Source: CAJBLF01 sp964418415
GTDB taxonomy: Bacteria; Patescibacteriota; Gracilibacteria; Absconditabacterales; Absconditicoccaceae
Length of the DNA: 64,000 nt
Assembly (NCBI GenBank): GCA_964418415.1
Contig: CAYQLB010000002.1
Coordinates: 28,686 to 92,685 of the forward strand
Direction: 5' to 3'
The notes below the pieces were generated by a model. That model searched no databases, was not told the DNA's origin, and saw nothing but the letters and a program-made list of their open reading frames with translations. Position 1 is the stretch's first letter, and every line of letters starts with the position of its first letter. Made by a program: the position numbers and the translations under genes. Of the stretch, positions 1-10,852 are shown in pieces.

Positions 1-159
1 TCACGGCATTTTTCTTTCGATAGATATTCCGATAGGATCTTTATATTGTCCAATGAAGAATAGAAAAGGCAGATTATCGCTGTCTTGTTCTGTTTTCTGT
101 ATCTTATTTTTTTCTCTTTTTTTAGAAATTCTTCTCGGTTTTTTCGTCTCAACGCTCAT
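1..159 (-). CDS. Hypothetical protein, 3' end beyond window
   Basis: The reading frame opens with ATG at 157-159 and runs off the left edge; 53 codons are visible. The first 25 residues are very basic (Lys/Arg-rich), followed by a hydrophobic stretch LPFLFFIGQYKDPIG. The last visible codon is TGA, read here as Gly. It lies downstream of the methyltransferase in the same direction, 40 bases from its stop, so it probably belongs to the same surface-glycan operon. I cannot assign a family from this fragment. Confidence 0.55.
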   Translation of the reverse strand: MSVETKKPRRISKKREKNKIQKTEQDSDNLPFLFFIGQYKDPIGISIERKMP

Positions 160-199
160 TGTTCGTGTTCTAATATATATTCGGGATATTTCATATATG

Positions 200-1063
200 T
201 TATTTTGTTAAGATAAATCAAATTTGATTGGTACTTCAGACTATTGTTGCATATATCCTATAAAGCAGAAAGTAAAACCGCATGATCCTATATATTTTCT
301 TTCCTTGATCTTTCATCTTCCATAGATAACCTGGCCGCATCGTTCATTGGCTCAGATATTTACTTTTTTTTATATTAAATCAGCATTTCTTAAATAAGAG
401 TGTGGCGCTTTTTTTTGTATGTACGATTACATGTCTTGGAATATCCCTTTCCACTGCATACGGTCAGAAGTATCTTGCAGACATACAATCGACGTTTGGA
501 GTCTTCACAATTACTTTACCTCATTTTTTCAGTAGGCTGTATATTTTTTTGAATGATCATTCTGGATCTTCCATATGCTCCATGACATGAGAAAGATAGA
601 TCACATCAAATTTTAGTTTCCCGAAATCCACTTCAGAGATATTAGGTCCATAGAAAATATTTCACTTTCTATTTTTTTCTCCTATTTCAAAACCATATGC
701 TTTCCATCATTTTTTTTCCATAGTCTTGAGATTGAATCCATCTCCGCATCCTACATCCAGAAAATATTTCCCATTTCATGCTTCTGTGGGAATATCAAAT
801 GTATGTCCTCTTAGTATATTTCTAATAAATTTCATGATTGCTTCTTTCATGGGTTTCTTATTCGTCATGATATTATAGCTATAATAATCTGATGGATACC
901 AGGACATGATTTCTCTTTTTGTAGGTAAGGGATCTATCATTTCTCCTCCACATTTGTGACATTTTACAATGGTATATATCTTATCTGAAGAATGATGCAT
1001 ATAGTCCTTTCCAGATAAAATTTTTTTATATTCTCCTCAACAAATAAAACATTTTCCTGTCAT
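200..1063 (-). CDS. SAM-dependent methyltransferase with N-terminal zinc-ribbon
   Basis: A 287-residue protein after reading several TGA codons as Gly. The N-terminus has two CxxC pairs (CFICGG and CHKCGG), typical of a zinc-ribbon found on a group of class I methyltransferases in sugar/polysaccharide loci. The Rossmann motif I is LDVGCGDGF at about residue 100, followed by the expected acidic beta-2 end (YGFEIGE) and a motif like LSHVMEHMEDPEG, which is the methyltransferase 11/12-type post-II region. The ATG at 1063 is chosen because it places the first CxxC at residue 5. It sits 32 bases downstream of the flippase gene in the same direction. The substrate is unknown, likely a nucleotide sugar or glycan. 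Confidence 0.8.
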
Positions 1064-1095
1064 TACATATATTATAATATAAAGAATTTCTGATT

Positions 1096-2619
1096 TTATT
1101 TTCTTAATGTCTGTATTTCTTTTTTTATCAATAATATATTCCTATAATTTATTGCTCAAATAGATATATAATATATAACACTAATTACTACTAAATAAAG
1201 CAGGTTTTTGTATCTATATACATCTTCTAGAATGAATAGGCTATCTTTGTAATAATATATTATTATACATAATAATCATATGTATGTGATATTTTTGATT
1301 AAGTATCCTCGATCAAAATCGATTTCCTTGTTTTTGTCTATAATCTTATAACTCATATAAAACAACATAATCCACGATATCATAGTCGCCGCTATGACAC
1401 CTATGACTCACCGCATTTGGATGAATATCAGATTGAGTATAATATTAGACAACAAAGCTATCCCTATTATTTTTGCTCTCGCTTTTACTTTGCCCATCCC
1501 TGCTAAAAGACTGAAATTTATACTAAAAAGAACATAGAATATAAGAAATCATGCTGAATAGCTTAATAATTGACCTGAGTATATAAATTTCTGCCCAAAT
1601 AGTATTGTAGCTATCTCTGGTCCAAGTACTATAAATAGTCCAGAAACACTTATTGCAAACACAGAAAAATATTTATAGAGCATATTTTTGAGCTCCTTCA
1701 GTTTTTCGTGTTCTTTCTTTTCTATGAGTTCTGTGGTTAGTGGAAAGAGATATCAGAGGAGAGGACCTGTTAATATACTAAAAGAGAATATCAGACTTAG
1801 ATAGTTTGCATAATATCATGCTTTTTCTGCTCCCAAAAAATAGATGACAAATTGCTGATCTATTTGTCAGAGTAAATAAATAACATTGATTCAAATGAAA
1901 ATTCGGAAAGCATATTGTACCTGTGTTTTTATTAATGATTTTTCTCGTTGTAATGCTCATTTTTGTAAAGTATATCCATATTTTTTCCAAAAGAGTATTC
2001 CTGATATAAATAACGATATCCCCAATCAAATAATCCCTGCTCGAGTAAAATTAGTTATATTTAAGCTTCCCAATAGAAAAAAAATAAGAGTAAATATAAG
2101 CGCAGTATATCCTCTTATACCTTCCATTAGTTTGTATTGTATAACGTCTTGAAATGCTATATAGATAGAAAAAAGTACATTATAGAAATTTATTCCCAAA
2201 AAATACAGGCAGAATATTTTGATTATATGTACTGATTCTGGTGAATGGAAATAATGGGTTCCTAAATAATTCGCTCCAAAAAACAAGAGGAGCGCAATAA
2301 TTATACCTGTTATAGCTTGTATGATTATGGTGAAGTAAATGCTCAATTTGAAAGCATTATATTTTTTTTGTATCCGATATTTTGGAAGGTGATATTGAAG
2401 TGCTTCGGTAAGTCCAAGATCGTGGTAAGCTGATAGAATTCCCATCAACCCCATAATACTATAGATTATTCCCACATCAGCAACGCTTACACTATTGGAC
2501 ACGAGAACTCTGATAAAATATCCTGTAGGTGCGATCAATATCGTGAAAAAATATAACCAGAATCATTTTTTGATTAATTTTTGTCCTAATGGCTGATCTG
2601 CAAGTAATTCTCACTCCAT
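1096..2619 (-). CDS. Polysaccharide flippase (Wzx/MATE-like, MVF superfamily)
   Basis: A 507-residue, almost entirely hydrophobic protein with about 12-14 predicted transmembrane segments. The N-terminus (about residues 20-80) contains the flippase signature region with VSVADVGIIYSIMGLMGI and DLGLTEALQYHLPKY, typical of lipid-linked oligosaccharide exporters. At least nine in-frame TGA codons fall inside membrane helices or loops where Gly is expected. The ATG at 2619 is followed immediately by a soluble lead MEGELLADQPLGQK. It is the promoter-proximal gene of the visible glycan cluster and would move lipid-linked glycan across the cytoplasmic membrane. Confidence 0.85.
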
Positions 2620-2779
2620 ATTTCGAAACTTGATTAAAGATGAAAGATGAAAGATGTTTGTAATGTCTTATTATCTACTATTGTAATATACGATAGTCAA
2701 TTCCAGCAAAATCCGACATTATTCATTATTAATTATTCATTGTTTTTTATGAACTATAGGTAAGAAAAGCGGGGGATTA

Positions 2780-3772
2780 TTATTTCTTATCTAATAAAAA
2801 ATTAGCGACTAATTTTACTATCATATCTTTTTCTTTGGTCTCACTCGTCGCAATGAGTAATGTCAAAGCTACTAAAGTATTATCATCAATTCTCTTTTCA
2901 CCGTTTGGGCGATATAAACGTTTATTCTTTGCTAAGAAAAAAACAAACAAAAATGCTCATATCTTTTTGTTTCCATCGATAAAAGGGTGATTTTTGATAG
3001 TGAAATAGAGGAGTGCTGCTGCTTTTTCTTCTATGCTCGGATATAATTCTTGTTTGTTGAAAGTCTGATCAATCTGATTCAAAACTCATTTTAGTCAATC
3101 ATTTTTTTCTATCCCAAACATTTTTGAGACTTCGCCTTTGGGTAATAACTCTTTTTTCATGTCATTGATACCGGCAATAGCTTCTTCATATTTTAGTTTA
3201 GATGTTTTTATGGTATTCAGATTTTCTAATGATAATGTCCCTTCATCATATTTTTGCAGAACAATCCAAGAATATGCATAGTTGGTCACCAAAGATAACA
3301 TCCCTTTTGTCTCTTTGTCAGTTAAAATATTGTTTTCTATATTTTTTTTGATTAATACTATCGCCTTTTCGAATGTTTTTAAACCTGTCTCAGAAAGCCT
3401 TTTTTGATTGAGTGTATATCATTTTATGATATGATCTTTGAGTATCTGACTACTTCGTTTGCGGAATTCTATTCACTTTTTTGCATTTACCCTATATCAT
3501 ACCGCAAGTATGAAATCTAAATTGTAAAATTTAACTGGCTTATCAGAATGAGTAAAGTGCATTTTTTGCACATTGCTGTTTTCTTCTATTTCTCAATGTT
3601 TTATGATATTATTTATATGTCTTGTGATGACTGTCCTATCAACATCAAAAAGTTCAGATAATTGGATCTGATTTAACCAAACGGTTTCTCATTCGAATTT
3701 TACATCAATGGCAGATGTTCCATCTGGCGCTTTATATAATACAATTGATCATGTTTTCTTTCCCTCCTCCAT
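2780..3772 (-). CDS. RhuM-type protein with C-terminal Fic/Doc domain
   Basis: 330 residues. Residues about 1-110 match the RhuM 'virulence protein' N-terminal region: a short beta lead, then ETVWLNQIQLSELFDVDRTV (a helix-turn-helix-like segment) and VITRHINNIIKHGE. The C-terminal half is a Fic/Doc domain with the active-site loop HPFIDGNKKIGAF; the Doc consensus is HxFxDANKR, so the catalytic His and Asp are present but the usual Arg is Lys. Fic/Doc proteins modify target proteins by AMPylation or phosphorylation and often act as toxins. The gene starts 72 bases after the AbiEii stop in the same direction, so it looks like the third gene of a toxin/defence operon. No separate antitoxin with a Fic-inhibitory motif is visible. 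Confidence 0.8.
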
Positions 3773-3844
3773 ATCTTTATTGTCAACTAAAAAATACCTG
3801 ATAATAGTAACAAAAGCGGGGGAGTTTTCAATGGGTTTGTTTAT

Positions 3845-4555
3845 CTATATCTCAAATCCTTTTCTTATTTCCAATTCTATCTCTATATGGTGTATCGTCT
3901 CTTGGAGTAATTCGTTTTTGATGAAGTTTTTTTGCTTTTCTTCTACGAGTTCTCACAATCCCGCTAGAAGATTTTTTTTGTTGAAATGTTTTGGTATAAA
4001 TTTTACTACTTTTTTGAGATATTCTGTATATGATTTTTTTGTTCTTTCTTGTAGAAGTTTTTCATTTATGCTACTATTGTTTTTTAGAAAAAAATGAACG
4101 TCGTAGAGGTCTCTACTTACGGTATTTCATCTTTCTATGAGTGCTACAAGTTTGTTTGTAAAACAACAATCTATATCCATACATAGTGCTTGATAGCCCA
4201 GTATTGATTTGTATGAATAGGTATCGTTCTTGTTTGTTTTTTTGCTTATTTCTATTTTGATATTCATTTCTCCCGGTGCATAATCAATGAGAAAAAATAT
4301 GGTATTATATTTATTGTATATGTCTTTTACGATCCCATGTTTTTTGCATATTTTTGATATGTCTTTCATCATTTGCTCTTCATCTACGGTTTCTAAAAGA
4401 TTAAAATCAAGGTCAGTAGAAAACCTATCTAGATTATATAATAGATAGAGGAGCGTTCATCATTTAAATCATAGTATTTTCCCATAAGCTGAGTTTACTA
4501 TATCTATCCAGATTTGTATCATTTTTTTTCTATGAAGATTAATGTTCAATGCCAT
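3845..4555 (-). CDS. abiEii: AbiEii-family nucleotidyltransferase toxin
   Basis: 236 residues. The diagnostic motif of the AbiEii/AbiGii family is clear: FKGGTLLYLLYNLDRF followed by STDLDFNLLE (GG near the nucleotide, then DxD metal ligands), about residues 36-62. Two of the glycines in this motif are encoded by TGA. A second conserved block, LGYQALCMDIDCCFTNKLVALIERG, precedes the C-terminal helical domain. The start ATG at 4555 overlaps the end of the upstream abiEi gene by 17 bases, the usual tight coupling of type IV toxin-antitoxin pairs. In characterised AbiE systems this enzyme is the toxic nucleotidyltransferase neutralised by AbiEi. It ends in TAG. Confidence 0.85.
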
Positions 4556-5108
4556 TTTTGAGTTTTTTGATATCTAAAAGCATTCTTTTGTTATCATATA
4601 TTTCTGCTATTTCTTCAATTTTTTCTCGATCGATATTTCTTAGATTGTCAAAGTAATGATGAGGAGTGAGATATAATCTGTCACATATTGCTCTTTCTGG
4701 TGTGGCGATTGCATATCAATCTTTGTAGATGATTCCCTTGGGATTTAATAAAATTTCCGGTTTTATCGTTTTATAAGAATATTTTTTTTCTCCTATCGCA
4801 TAATCGTTGGTTTTTGTACTTATTGAATATATAGTATTACCGTAATATTGAAAGGTAATCCCCTCTTTGTAGAGTATTGTCTCTAGGCTGATGTATGAGG
4901 GTTTTTGTAGAGCATTTGCCAATTCGTATATATTGTATTTTGGTAATGCTCGGATGCCGTTGCATATGTTTTGTAGTAATCACTGTTTTCCCATTCTAGA
5001 AATAAGATTTCTGAGAGAAAATTTATTGAAATGTGGAAAAATTTGATAGATATCATCTACGGAAAATATTGTTTTCCCTGTATTGAGTAATTTTGCAAAA
5101 TCTTTCAT
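4539..5108 (-). CDS. AbiEi-like antitoxin/transcriptional regulator
   Basis: 189 residues. The N-terminus (MKDFAKLLNTGKTIFSVDDI, then a winged-helix-like region with LISRMGKQGLLQNI) resembles the DNA-binding domain of AbiEi antitoxins. The C-terminal region YKDGYAIATPERAICDRLYL matches the 'ATPERAlaDxL' block shared by AbiEi proteins. Family identity is therefore supported by this block and by the overlapping abiEii gene immediately downstream. AbiEi proteins repress their own promoter through the winged helix. The ATG at 5108 is preceded by an AT-rich upstream region that would hold the promoter. Confidence 0.8.
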
Positions 5109-5431
5109 CTGTACTTCAAATATAATCAAAAGTGATGATATTATAAATATATTATATAAAAAATCAAGTTTTTTTACTGTTTTGTTATTAGAGGAATATA
5201 TAAAAATATATCTGGCTAATGATAAGTGTGTTTTTTTGAAAGAGTAAAAAATTATACACCTTCAGTTTTTTTGTTGCAAACTATTTTGTTTTGGGTATAT
5301 ATTGGAATACTATGCTTCACGTAATTAATTACCAATTACGATAAATTACGAACGAAGTTCAAATTACGGGCGAAGCCCTCATTACGTCCGTCACGGCGGA
5401 CAAATTACTTTTAGTTTATTAGTCATAAAGT
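5109..5431. repeat. Intergenic region with short direct repeats
   Basis: No gene seen. It separates the divergent AbiE operon and the oxidoreductase operon, so promoters for both should lie here. From about 5318 to 5410 the sequence repeats the word AAATTACG/ATTACG five or more times with GC-richer inserts such as GGGCGAAGCCC and GTCCGTCACGGCGGAC, both palindromic. The 20-base word at 5322-5341 recurs exactly at 49771-49790, directly downstream of another gene. Confidence 0.6.
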
Positions 5432-7045
5432 ATGAATATCTCAATCGGTTTCTCAGGACCTGCGTGAACGGGCGTGAATACTTCGTGAATGCTTCTCGGA
5501 GAACTTTTATGCGCCAAAGGATATACGATTCTCGGTGACAAAGAATATGCGTCTATCATCAAAGGGGATAATAATGACTTTTTTCTCTATATCTCTGACT
5601 CGGCTCCTTTCATCACCAAAAAGATCGATCATTTCTTCCCATTCGATAACTATTCGATCACCAAAAATGAAAAAGTTTATGATCTCAAAAAGATTCATAA
5701 ACTCAAAAAGACGGACATTCAATATAAGAACGTCTACTTCTTTGGTGCGAGCTTGAAACTCCTTGGAATCCCGTGTGAGGAAGGAGAGAAATTGTTGTCA
5801 GAGCGATTTACTGGTGATATATTGACCGCAAATGTTGATTGTATGAAAAAATGATATGAATATTTTTCTTCGTCAAAATATGATCTGTCCAAAAATATTG
5901 GTCCGGAAAAAGTCTTTATGTTTGGTAATGAGGTTATCGGAAAATGAGCGATGGCTTCATGAATGGATTTTTATGCTGCATATCCTATGACACCAGCATC
6001 ATCGCTTATCGAAGTCATTACCGAAAATAAACATGTTACCTTCTATCAAGGTGAAGATGAAATAGCTTGTAGTATCGCCATGCTTGGCGCTAAATTTGCT
6101 GGCAAAAGAGCTATGACGGGAACGAGTGGAGGGGGTTTTGCGTTGATGACGGAATCTATTGCTTTTTCACATATCGCTGAATTATGATGAGTTTATGTGC
6201 TTTCTCAGCGTGATGGTCCGAGTACAGGGACACCGACCTATACCGGTCAATCAGATATCAATTACGCGTTAAATGCAAGTTTCTGAGATACCTTTCCTAT
6301 TGTATTAGCTCCTTCGACGTATGAAGATTGATATGCACTTATTGGAAAAGCATTGAATCGATCTGACCAATATCAACATCCTGTTATCGTGTTGATTGAT
6401 AAACAATTCTCTGAATCGTACCTTTCTGTGGATAAGACAAAATTAGTTCTTGAAACTGTGAATCGTGGCAAATTACAAGTTCAAGGAGTTGAATGATACA
6501 AAAGGTATGCATTTACTCCTGATGGCATTTCTCCGGTCGTTTTACCATGAACAGAAAATGGTGAATTTATTGCTACCTCTTATGAACATGATGAATACGG
6601 AGCAACGAGTGAAGATCCAGTAAATAAAAAACTGATGAATGATAAGAGATTTAAAAAACTCGATACGTTCGTGCAGCAAGAATTCACCAAAGATTTTTAT
6701 GGCTACGAAATCATTAATCCCGAAGCTAAGATATTCTTCGTGACCTTTGGTATGAATAGAATAGTTCTCGAACAATATATCCGTGAAAAAAATAAAAAAA
6801 ATGTAAAATATGGTTTAATAGTCTTGAAAGTATTCCAACCGCTGGATATGAGATTGAAAGAATTTTTGGATACTCACGTGAAGCAGATCAAAAAAATAGT
6901 CTTTGTAGAAATGAATTATAGTGGTCAAATACAGGAATTAATTACCAATAAATGTCTCTTACACGACAAGAAGTGGAATAATAAAATTACAAGTATCAGA
7001 AAATATACATCATATCCTATCTTTGCAGAAGACATTGTTCTTTAG
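5432..7045 (+). CDS. korA: 2-oxoacid:ferredoxin oxidoreductase, fused gamma-alpha subunit
   Basis: 537 residues. Residues 1 to about 160 form the gamma domain (MNISIGFSGPAGTGVNTSG, typical of 2-oxoacid oxidoreductase gamma chains). Residues from about 168 on form the alpha domain (GNEVIGKGAMASGMDFYAAYP, then YPMTPASSLIE, GTSGGGFALMTE and SQRDGPSTGTPT). This fused order is typical of KorA/VorB-type two-subunit enzymes that decarboxylate 2-oxoacids to acyl-CoA and reduce ferredoxin. At least ten in-frame TGA codons align with family glycines. The beta subunit follows 82 bases downstream. The exact substrate (2-oxoglutarate, pyruvate or branched 2-oxoacids) cannot be told from sequence alone. 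It ends in TAG. Confidence 0.85.
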
Positions 7046-7104
7046 TCATCGCGAACGAAGTGTGGTCATCTCATAAGATTGCTTCGTTCCTCGCAATGAC
7101 ATTG
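7046..7104. repeat. Imperfect inverted repeat between subunit genes
   Basis: The left arm near 7047-7072 (TCATCGCGAACGAAG...) and right arm near 7077-7102 (GCTTCGTTCCTCGCAATGAC) are imperfect inverse copies. The right arm resembles the short 'GTCATTGCGAGGAACGAAGC' palindromic word that is scattered in intergenic DNA of many unrelated bacteria. It could fold into a stem between the alpha and beta genes and tune their relative expression. This is a reading by eye. Confidence 0.5.
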
Positions 7105-7127
7105 GTTTTATATTCTTTACTACTTTC

Positions 7128-7730
7128 ATGAGATCTGGTTTAACTAAAATTCAATGGTGTCCTGGTTGTGGAAATTTTCTCATTATGGCGGCTATCAAGA
7201 ATGCACTCAAGGAGCTCAATATACCAAAACATAAGGTTGTTATCCTTACAGGTATTGGTTGTGCGAGCAAGATGAGCCAATATATTGATGGGTATGGTTG
7301 TGAGGTTCTGCACGGAAGAAGTCTTCCTTTCGCTACTGGTGTGAAACTTTCTAATCCTGACTTAACGGTCATCGCGTATGGAGGAGATGGTGATGGGTAC
7401 GGAATCGGACTTGGGCATTTTCTTCATTCTTGCAGAAGAGATATTAATCTGACCTATATCGTTGCAAATAACGAAAACTACGGACTGACTACCGGTCAAG
7501 CCTCTCCGACAACTCCACTTCACGTCAAAACCAAATCAACCCCTGAATGAAATCAACTCATGCCCTTTGATCCTGTCGGACTCGCTAAATCTGCTTGATG
7601 TGGATATTCTGTCCATATGGTAGATAAAGATTTGCCATTACTCACTCAAGCTATTGTCGATGGTATCAAACATCAAGGATTTTCTCATATCGATGTCGAT
7701 CAACAGTGTCCAAGCTGGAGAAGATGGTAA
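7128..7730 (+). CDS. korB: 2-oxoacid:ferredoxin oxidoreductase beta subunit, C-terminally short
   Basis: 200 residues; relatives are usually about 270-340. The thiamine-diphosphate site is intact (YGGDGDGYGIGLGH, then ANNENYGLTTGQ). The four expected [4Fe-4S] cysteines are present: C11 and C14 in WCPGCGN, C45 in GIGCAS, and C194 in QQCPSW. The protein stops six residues after the last cluster cysteine at a TAA, so the usual C-terminal ~80 residues are missing. A repeat-rich block begins about 15 bases after the stop. Either the tail is dispensable here or the gene was shortened by the repeat. It pairs with the gamma-alpha subunit upstream. Confidence 0.85.
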
Positions 7731-7744
7731 AATAGTTGTTTAGT

Positions 7745-7858
7745 ACAACCTCCTCTTTGTTCTCCTCCTATCAGAGGAGACCTCAGTAAAGATTACACTC
7801 CTCTCTGAGAGGAGAGGTGGGGTGAGGTTATTCGCTACAAGACGAAGAGGAGGTTATA
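7745..7858. repeat. Nested inverted-repeat element
   Basis: Outer arms AACCTCCTCTTTGT (about 7747-7760) and ACGAAGAGGAGGTT (about 7842-7855) are nearly perfect inverse complements. Inside are two further hairpins, TCTCCTCCTATCAGAGGAGA and CTCCTCTCTGAGAGGAGAG. The block is CT/AG-rich and unlike the flanking genes. It looks like a small non-autonomous palindromic element. It sits right after the shortened beta-subunit gene. Confidence 0.65.
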
Positions 7859-7921
7859 AAGATCTTGCTATTTAATCTAAAATATATATAATATTTTTCC
7901 ACAAACAAAAAAACTATTTTT

Positions 7922-8116
7922 ATGGCTATTGAAAAAACTGACGTACAGAGCCTTATTGTTAAGGCAAAGAAACATCTGAAACCAGATGATCCTGCGTATC
8001 AACTCCTTCAATCCTATATTCGGGATGTGGAATATATGCTTCCCGATATAAAGGGTAAACTGACTCCAACCCAGGAAGAAGTGTACAAAAGGTTAGAGGA
8101 CGCTGTTGGCCCCTAA
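7922..8116 (+). CDS. Small hypothetical protein
   Basis: 64 residues, charged, predicted mostly helical, no signal peptide or membrane segment; contains no TGA codon. Sequence features include LIVKAKKHLKPDDPAYQLL and a C-terminal LTPTQEEVYKRLEDAV. It has its own upstream AT-rich gap (AATATATATAATAT at about 7880-7893 could be a -10 region) and a strong terminator right after it, so it is probably a single-gene transcript. No family recognised. Confidence 0.65.
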   Translation: MAIEKTDVQSLIVKAKKHLKPDDPAYQLLQSYIRDVEYMLPDIKGKLTPTQEEVYKRLEDAVGP

Positions 8117-8144
8117 AAAGACATTTATTCCGTATCGGAATATA

Positions 8145-8170
8145 TCCCCGTTTTGTCGGGGATTTTTTTA
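8145..8170 (+). terminator. Intrinsic terminator
   Basis: TCCCCG / CGGGGA stem with loop TTTTGT, followed by seven T residues. It lies 28 bases after the stop of the small protein gene. Confidence 0.85.
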
Positions 8171-8444
8171 TTTCTTCGCGGGATCCATGTACCCACCCAA
8201 ATACCTCATGCCGGCGTTATTGTTTGCGGCCGGCATCCATACACATGTTACTTGGTTAGCATGGATTCCGGCTGCAATTTCCTGACGCCGGAATGAGGCC
8301 AAGACAAGAGGATGGATTCCGGGCCTGTTTTTCTTTGCTTGAAAATGCTGACTGATTTCGTAGACTATTTTACAGCTATTATTTATCGCGGAGCGTTTAT
8401 CGGGCCCGATGTATCGGAACCATTTATCATTTTATCAATAGTCT
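8171..8444. repeat. GC-rich intergenic island with palindromes
   Basis: No gene seen. The stretch is clearly more GC-rich than neighbouring genes. It contains the perfect hairpin ATGCCGGC (8208-8215) / GCCGGCAT (8229-8236), two copies of ATGGATTCCGG (about 8263 and 8311), and GACGCCGGAATGA, resembling the 'TGGATTCCGGC...GCCGGAATGA' type of intergenic repeat known from many bacteria. The last ~50 bases before murA return to AT-rich and probably hold its promoter. Confidence 0.6.
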
Positions 8445-9674
8445 ATGTTTAAAATAGAGTATTCATCAAATCTCAAAGGCGAAGTGATTATTTCAGGAAG
8501 CAAGAATGCGGCTTTGCCTATCGTGGCAGCGAACTATTGTATAGACAATAAAGTGAAATTACTCAATAAACCCAATATCAAAGATGTCGCTTCTATGGAG
8601 ACATTAGCACATGCTGCTTTAGCAAAATCCAAGGACTATTTTGATCTTACGGATGATTTGGCGAAAAAATTCAGAGCGTCTATTTTACTTATTCCTTTTG
8701 GACTTATTAAATACGGCAAAGTGAAATTCGTCGGTAGTGGTGGGTGCAATATCGGCAAAAGGCCTTTGGATATGTTTGATGATGCTTTGGTTAAAGCCTG
8801 AATTACTATCAAAGAAGGCGAATACAAAGAATTCGAAGTGACAGGACAACCAAAAAAAAATATCATGTTACTTGGATTTTCGGTGACTGCGATAGAAGCG
8901 TTATTGACGTATCTTGCATTCGCAAATAATTTCGATTATGAGATCAATATCTATCAAGTCGCTATCGAACCACATGTGAGGAATCTGATAGATTTCTTGA
9001 ATACTGTCGGAGCAGATATCCATCTCAATGTCGATCATAGTATCGTCGTTAAACCGTCCAAAATTAATATTCAGAAAGAAGAATTTAAAATTATTTCTGA
9101 TTATATCGAGGCAGGAACGTATTTCGCGATCGGTGCTGGTGCGGACGATTCTGAATTGACGATCAAAGGATGTAATGTCGATGATTTGTCTGCTATCTAT
9201 AGTGTTGCTAGTAGAATCGGGATTGATTTCAAAATTCTTGATAAAGAGACTATCAGGGTTACTTCCAAAAATAAGAAAAATTATCAGGCCGTAAAATTCG
9301 AAACAAGAATCTATCCTGGATTTCCTACAGATCTTCAATCGATATTCGGAACTTTGCTTTCTCAGGCAAAAGGAGTCTCCAAAATTTTTGAGACTTTATA
9401 TGAAGGAAGATTCAATTATTTGACAGAGTTGGAAAATTTATGAGCCAAAATAGAAATTCTCAATCCTCATGAAGCGATTGTTATCGGTCCTAATAAACTG
9501 AGAGGTGGTTATGTCTCTTCTACAGATCTGAGATGTGGAGGAGCTATGATATTGGCATGAATTATGGCTCAGGGGACTACAAATATTATGAACGAGGATA
9601 TTATCGCTAGGGGATATGATGATATCGTAACAAAGCTAAAGAATATCGGTGTCAAGATTACTGCGATTTCATAG
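8445..9674 (+). CDS. murA: UDP-N-acetylglucosamine 1-carboxyvinyltransferase (MurA)
   Basis: 409 residues, normal length for MurA. It adds enolpyruvate to UDP-GlcNAc, the first committed step of peptidoglycan precursor synthesis, in the cytoplasm. The N-terminus has the family start with ISGSKNAALPI. The catalytic loop is GGCNIGKRPLDMF, with the active-site Cys (fosfomycin target) present. Later blocks FPTDLQSIFGTLLSQAKG, LRGGYVSSTDLRCGGAMILAG and IARGYDDIVTKLKNIG match the family. Four TGA codons fall at conserved Gly positions. Other mur genes are not in the window. It ends in TAG. Confidence 0.93.
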
Positions 9675-9783
9675 ATTACTATATATATCTTTTTGTTTTG
9701 AAAATGGTTGGTCAGATTTGTCACTAGTTACATTTATCATCGTACTATATATAGATTAGATTTTATCTTATTTACTTTGTTCC

Positions 9784-10773
9784 ATGAAAAAACTTCTCCT
9801 TCTTTGATTGGTTGTGTTAAGTATCGGTTTCACTTTTGCAGTGGAAACTACCACAAGCAATACTAAAATGGCTGCCTCAGAATTAGTCCCACCTGTGGAT
9901 TATGGTATTACTTCTTATGCTTTTGATGAAGCGAGCGTCAAAACGCTTGCTGCAAAAGACAATATTCTCTTACAACTTAACTGCAACGGAATAGCTATTC
10001 TCCAATCTCTTGGTTTCGGAGCTTCTGCTAGCAAAATCTTTTCTGTTGGTCTTACAGAAGGGGATTTTGATTATACGTTCGATGTAAGAAATTGTAGTCT
10101 TCGAGGAAATAAAACTAATGCAAACTATAATTATAACAAAACACTTACTGAAAAAGAGGCGTTCGCTTTAGCAAATGAATTTATGACAACGAGTTATCTC
10201 AAGGATAAGATCTTTACTCAAGTCGGTCAACCTTTTGTCGTCTATAAGAACAGCAATGGTCCTTATTATCCTTTGATGAGAGATGAAAGTAAATCTTCTG
10301 TGACTATCCCTGGTATAGAGATAGAAGAAGGAGATAGCAAAGATATCTATCCTGAATATACTTCTTTTAGTATTATGTATCCTTACCTGATCAATGGACA
10401 GGAAATTTGGGAACAATATGGTAGTAGGGCAGGTATCCAAGTTGAAGTCTATGCTGATGGTGTCATGAGTGTCAATGCAAGATTACTTCCTTTTAAAGCA
10501 GCAAAAAGGAATTCTGACAAAGTTACCGGTGATGATGCAGTGAGAATTCTCAAAAATTGAGGTAATTCTCCTTTTTATGGTGCTCCTCAGACCGTAAAAT
10601 TCAAAGCTCCTCAAAAAGTATATGTTATGTTCAATCTCTGGAGGGATAATAAGAGTTATCTTTATCTTGCTTCTGGTATCGGACTCAAATCAGATATTAA
10701 GGTAGATCAACGAGCTCAACAGCCATATACTATGGTACTTGCTGATTACAAAATCGGAAATAGTGCACAATAA
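9784..10773 (+). CDS. Secreted protein of unknown function
   Basis: 329 residues with a clear Sec signal peptide: MKKLLLLGLVVLSIGFTFA, likely cleaved before VETTT (one Gly of the signal is TGA). The mature part has two Cys (LNCNG, RNCSL), a segment NKTLTEKEAFALANEFM that resembles the helix of peptidase-propeptide/PepSY-like domains, and a C-terminal block YGAPQTVKFKAPQKVYVMF. I do not recognise a confident family. It has its own gap upstream and may be transcribed alone; the next gene starts 79 bases later. Confidence 0.75.
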
Positions 10774-10852
10774 TATATATTTAGTAGAAGGTAGAAGTAA
10801 AAAGTAGAAACATCCTGCCTTTTGTTTTCTACCTTTTGTTTTTTTTGGGCAT

